DNA of 64,000 nucleotides from Postechiella sp039985655 (GTDB taxonomy: Bacteria; Bacteroidota; Bacteroidia; Flavobacteriales; Flavobacteriaceae): assembly GCA_039985655.1 (NCBI GenBank), contig JBDWSF010000002.1, positions 65,886 through 129,885 on the forward strand, in the 5' to 3' direction. Both the position numbers and the translations under genes were made by a program. Under the pieces are notes generated by a model that saw nothing but the letters and a program-made list of their open reading frames with translations, had not been told where the DNA came from and searched no databases. Positions 61,499-64,000 of this stretch are shown in pieces. How positions within the stretch are numbered: position 1 is the first letter of the stretch; each line of letters opens with the position of its first letter.

Positions 61499-63247
61499 TT
61501 ACCATTTTTCAAAAATCAAGATTCTTTCTATGCCTCCATTTGCATTATAATCTTTTAATTTTATCATGTTTTCTGTTATTTCTACTATTTTCCATCTATA
61601 GTTTAGAATATTTAGAAGGGTATCATCTTCATATTTTAATCCAAGAAACAAACCTTCTGTTCTAAAAGCAAGCCAAGATCCATATACATTTCTCCCTTCT
61701 CCTTCTGCAAAAGCTTTTCCACTTTCGTTAAAGCCAAATGCCCAATCTTCAAACTGTGCTGTCTTATCTACATTTTCATCTTCATATGATGTAATTCTCC
61801 AAGTTTTATTAAGGAGTATTGCTTCAATTTCATTTAAATCATCATCCCCTCCAACGCAATAACGTTCAAGTATCATTTTATTATTAGCATTTTCAAGCTT
61901 AATTAAATCTTGTTCTAGAAAAGTGATTAACCACTCTAGCTTTAAATTAGACCTTCCTTCTAAAGTAATTTGTAAAATAAAACCTGTATTTCTTGTGCCT
62001 ATTTCATATGTTCCTTCAACTAATTCACCATTAACACGTAATTTAACAACATTGTTTTCATAAAATTTAAGTGGCGTACCAATATAATCTTGATCGTTTT
62101 CTGCACCATCAACACTTATACGTGAAATTCTCCACAAACATTCTTGTAAATAACTTTGAATACGTTCTCTGGTAATATCTATATCCACATCACAGTTTTT
62201 CTTTAGAATTAATCGTTTATTTACAGATTTAAATAACTTTATTTTTCCTGCTTGCAACTCATATACAGTCCATTCAAAATCAAATCCTGCATTATCATTA
62301 AACATTGTTGATAGTAGTACACCATCATCAGTTAAACGTGTATTCCATGTTCCTGTCTCATGAATTTCATTCCCTGGCGTTAAGATATTAACGACTCCAT
62401 TTTCTTTAAATAACATTTTATAATTTCTATATTCAATAGATAAATCTTCACCATCTCTAATAAATTGATATAAATCCCAAGGACAAGTCATTAATAATTC
62501 GTCAAGGCGTACTTTTGTAAAATCGTCATCACCATAATCATTATCATCATCTTCATCACAAGCATCTTTAGCAGCATCAATTGTGCTTTCTAAATCTTCG
62601 TTATTATTTACAATAGTCTCTGTTCCATCTGCATGAATCATAGTTACAGGAAAATTAAGGCTAGCAAAAACTTCAGCATTTCTAACACGTTTTATAAAAC
62701 GGTGCAATTCTCTGTCGCTTTCTATTGAAACAACATCAATAACTTGAAAGTTAGGATTGTAGATTGAAAAAGAAATTGGGTATTTAAAATCGATACATTC
62801 AATATCGTCATCTTCTTCATTTTCACCTTTACAATCTGCGATCAATTCATTTAAAGCTTGACGATTGTCTATTACAAGTTCTTCGTAATCTGATAAAACA
62901 ATAGTAATTGGGAAAACAATGTCTAATGTATCTTCATCGTCTTCAAATTCATCATAAAGCGCTTCAATGACTTTTAAATCCTCTTCAGAATCAATAATAA
63001 TTTCAAGTCCTCTAATAATAACAGTAACAGGTAACTCTACCGACAAACAACTTGCTTCGTCAATAATATTATCTTTAGACCCGTCCATTTTAGAAGCCGA
63101 ACTAATTAAAGTCGTTAAAGTAGACTCAGCTACAAGTGTTTCGGCTTCTACTGGATCGGTAATTTCAACTTTCTCCTCTTGACAAGAAGAAAATAGCAAA
63201 AGGGCAAAAAAAGGTAGTAGGAATAATAATTTTAATTTCGTTTTCAT
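61499..63247 (-). CDS. Large modular lipoprotein (four N-terminal repeats, three lipocalin-like repeats)
   Basis: 582 residues. The lipoprotein signal ends LLLFSSC (Cys22). An acidic region of four diverged repeats of about 40-50 residues follows (about 62-250). The start of each repeat is recognisable as SVELPVTVIIRG, DIVFPITIVLSD, DFKYPISFSIYN and SLNFPVTMIHAD, each followed by an acidic segment (DDDND or similar). Then come three lipocalin-like repeats of about 105 residues (from about 250), each starting LxxxxW (CPWDLYQF, CLWRISRI, KTWRITSY). I do not know the family. It is divergent from the ECF sigma factor gene with 113 nt between the starts, so it may be under its control or be part of its signalling. 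Confidence 0.82.
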   Translation of the reverse strand: MKTKLKLLFLLPFFALLLFSSCQEEKVEITDPVEAETLVAESTLTTLISSASKMDGSKDNIIDEASCLSVELPVTVIIRGLEIIIDSEEDLKVIEALYDEFEDDEDTLDIVFPITIVLSDYEELVIDNRQALNELIADCKGENEEDDDIECIDFKYPISFSIYNPNFQVIDVVSIESDRELHRFIKRVRNAEVFASLNFPVTMIHADGTETIVNNNEDLESTIDAAKDACDEDDDNDYGDDDFTKVRLDELLMTCPWDLYQFIRDGEDLSIEYRNYKMLFKENGVVNILTPGNEIHETGTWNTRLTDDGVLLSTMFNDNAGFDFEWTVYELQAGKIKLFKSVNKRLILKKNCDVDIDITRERIQSYLQECLWRISRISVDGAENDQDYIGTPLKFYENNVVKLRVNGELVEGTYEIGTRNTGFILQITLEGRSNLKLEWLITFLEQDLIKLENANNKMILERYCVGGDDDLNEIEAILLNKTWRITSYEDENVDKTAQFEDWAFGFNESGKAFAEGEGRNVYGSWLAFRTEGLFLGLKYEDDTLLNILNYRWKIVEITENMIKLKDYNANGGIERILIFEKW

Positions 63248-63360
63248 GATAATTGATTTTGGGTTATTAATGGGTATTTGAATATAAAACAGGATAACTT
63301 TAAAAATACCTACCCCGTATGCTGTTTTTTTTTATTTTAGTGCTACCAACTCCTTGTAAA

Positions 63361-63876
63361 ATGCAGAAACAGTTACATGATAACATTTGCGAAGAACTCC
63401 TTTTTTCGTCTATTTTTAATAAACACTCTAAGAATTTACACAATTTCTTATACTATAAGTTTGGCGATTTATTAAACCCAAAAGACAAAGTACAGGAAGC
63501 TTTTATTAAACTTTGGCAAAATTGTTCTAAAATTACTCCCGATAAAGCAAAGAGTTTTGTTTTTACAACCGCCAATAATTTAATGTTGAATGAAGTAGCA
63601 CATCAAAAGGTGGTTTTAAAGCACCAACAAACCAAACCAAAAACGTATACGAACGAGAATCCTGAATTTTTAATGCAAGAAAGTGAGTATAACGATAAGT
63701 TACAAAAAGCACTATCCAATTTAACAGACGCTCAACGTGTCGCTTTTATGATGAACAGGGTTGAAGGAAAACGTTTTAAAGAAATAGCCGAACTTTTAGG
63801 TATTTCAGTCAAGGCTGTTGAAAAGCGTATTTATGGTGCTTTGAAAAAATTGAGAGCGGATATTAAAGAATTATGA
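63361..63876 (+). CDS. ECF sigma-70 factor
   Basis: 171 residues from the ATG of MQKQLHDNICEELLF; the longer frame from 63319 adds a hydrophobic stretch and is rejected. The sigma-2 region (about 25-90, FGDLLNPKDKVQEAFIKLWQ) and the sigma-4 region (about 115-165, LTDAQRVAFMMNRVEGKRF, then FKEIAELLGISVKAVEKRIY) are both present, the usual ECF layout. The anti-sigma factor gene would be expected downstream, beyond the window. Its stop codon runs into the heptamer repeat. Confidence 0.93.
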   Translation: MQKQLHDNICEELLFSSIFNKHSKNLHNFLYYKFGDLLNPKDKVQEAFIKLWQNCSKITPDKAKSFVFTTANNLMLNEVAHQKVVLKHQQTKPKTYTNENPEFLMQESEYNDKLQKALSNLTDAQRVAFMMNRVEGKRFKEIAELLGISVKAVEKRIYGALKKLRADIKEL

Positions 63877-64000
63877 GAAGATAGAAGATAGAAGATAGAA
63901 GATAGAAGATAGAAGATAGAAGATAGAAGATAGAAGATAGAAGATAGAAGATAGAAGATAGAAGATAGAAGATAGAAGATAGAAGATAGAAGATAGAAGA
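63876..64000. repeat. Heptanucleotide tandem array, unit AGAAGAT
   Basis: About 17.9 perfect copies of a 7-bp unit, running to the window end. It begins at the last base of the sigma factor's TGA stop codon. Copy number could change by slippage, but the array is outside the sigma factor coding region. It separates the sigma factor from whatever gene follows. Confidence 0.95.

Noticed and set aside
63876..64000. Possible CRISPR array
   Set aside because: Units are 7 bp with no spacers, so it is a simple tandem repeat.

Overview
The window is chromosomal DNA of a marine-type member of the Flavobacteriaceae (Bacteroidota). The evidence is the low GC content, a type IX secretion (T9SS) sorting tail, a fused SecDF, -7 promoter boxes of the TAnnTTTG type, MKK-type signal peptides, and many SpII lipoproteins. 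No rRNA, tRNA, CRISPR array or prophage was recognised.

Layout. 1-1.1 kb: a dead IS110 copy. 1.1-5.5 kb: a leftward operon (ABC exporter, MscS channel, sigma-54-type regulator). 5.8-7.5 kb: grpE-dnaJ. 8.5-10.4 kb: a gene for a GIY-YIG-tailed protein lying between integron attC-like sites. 10.4-18 kb: housekeeping genes (MnmD, IlvE, a MazG-like enzyme) and a TPR histidine kinase/NarL regulator pair. 18.3-19.2 kb: a second dead IS110 copy with the complementary deletion, then a perfect palindrome. 19.4-31.6 kb: flavodoxin-like protein, PPK2, M28 peptidase, a T9SS beta-helix protein with a DUF4832 lipoprotein, an acyltransferase, a sterol desaturase-like enzyme and LysA. 31.8-43.2 kb: SucC, nested IS1182/IS630 relics, SecDF, Mdh, an outer-membrane protein and GyrB. 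43.8-44.8 kb: a decayed cassette-like patch and a GC-rich structured element. 44.96-50.15 kb: the gat/asp operon. 50.2-64 kb: small membrane proteins, QueE, a HerA-like ATPase, YitT, RluF, FolD, a four-helix-bundle protein, Ffh, a large repeat lipoprotein, an ECF sigma factor and a heptamer repeat running off the end.

The most interesting system is at 44.96-50.15 kb. A promoter-like box is followed by a 15-codon ORF with nine Asn codons. Next come mutually exclusive antiterminator and terminator stems with a U9 tract, then a GatC-like ORF, gatA and a gatB::aspS fusion. These genes can make Asn-tRNA(Asn) by the indirect (Asp-tRNA amidation) route. The layout reads as a trp-style attenuator that senses charged tRNA(Asn) and controls the enzymes that charge it. 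The second lead is the attC-flanked cassette at 8.5-10.4 kb, which has no integrase in view.
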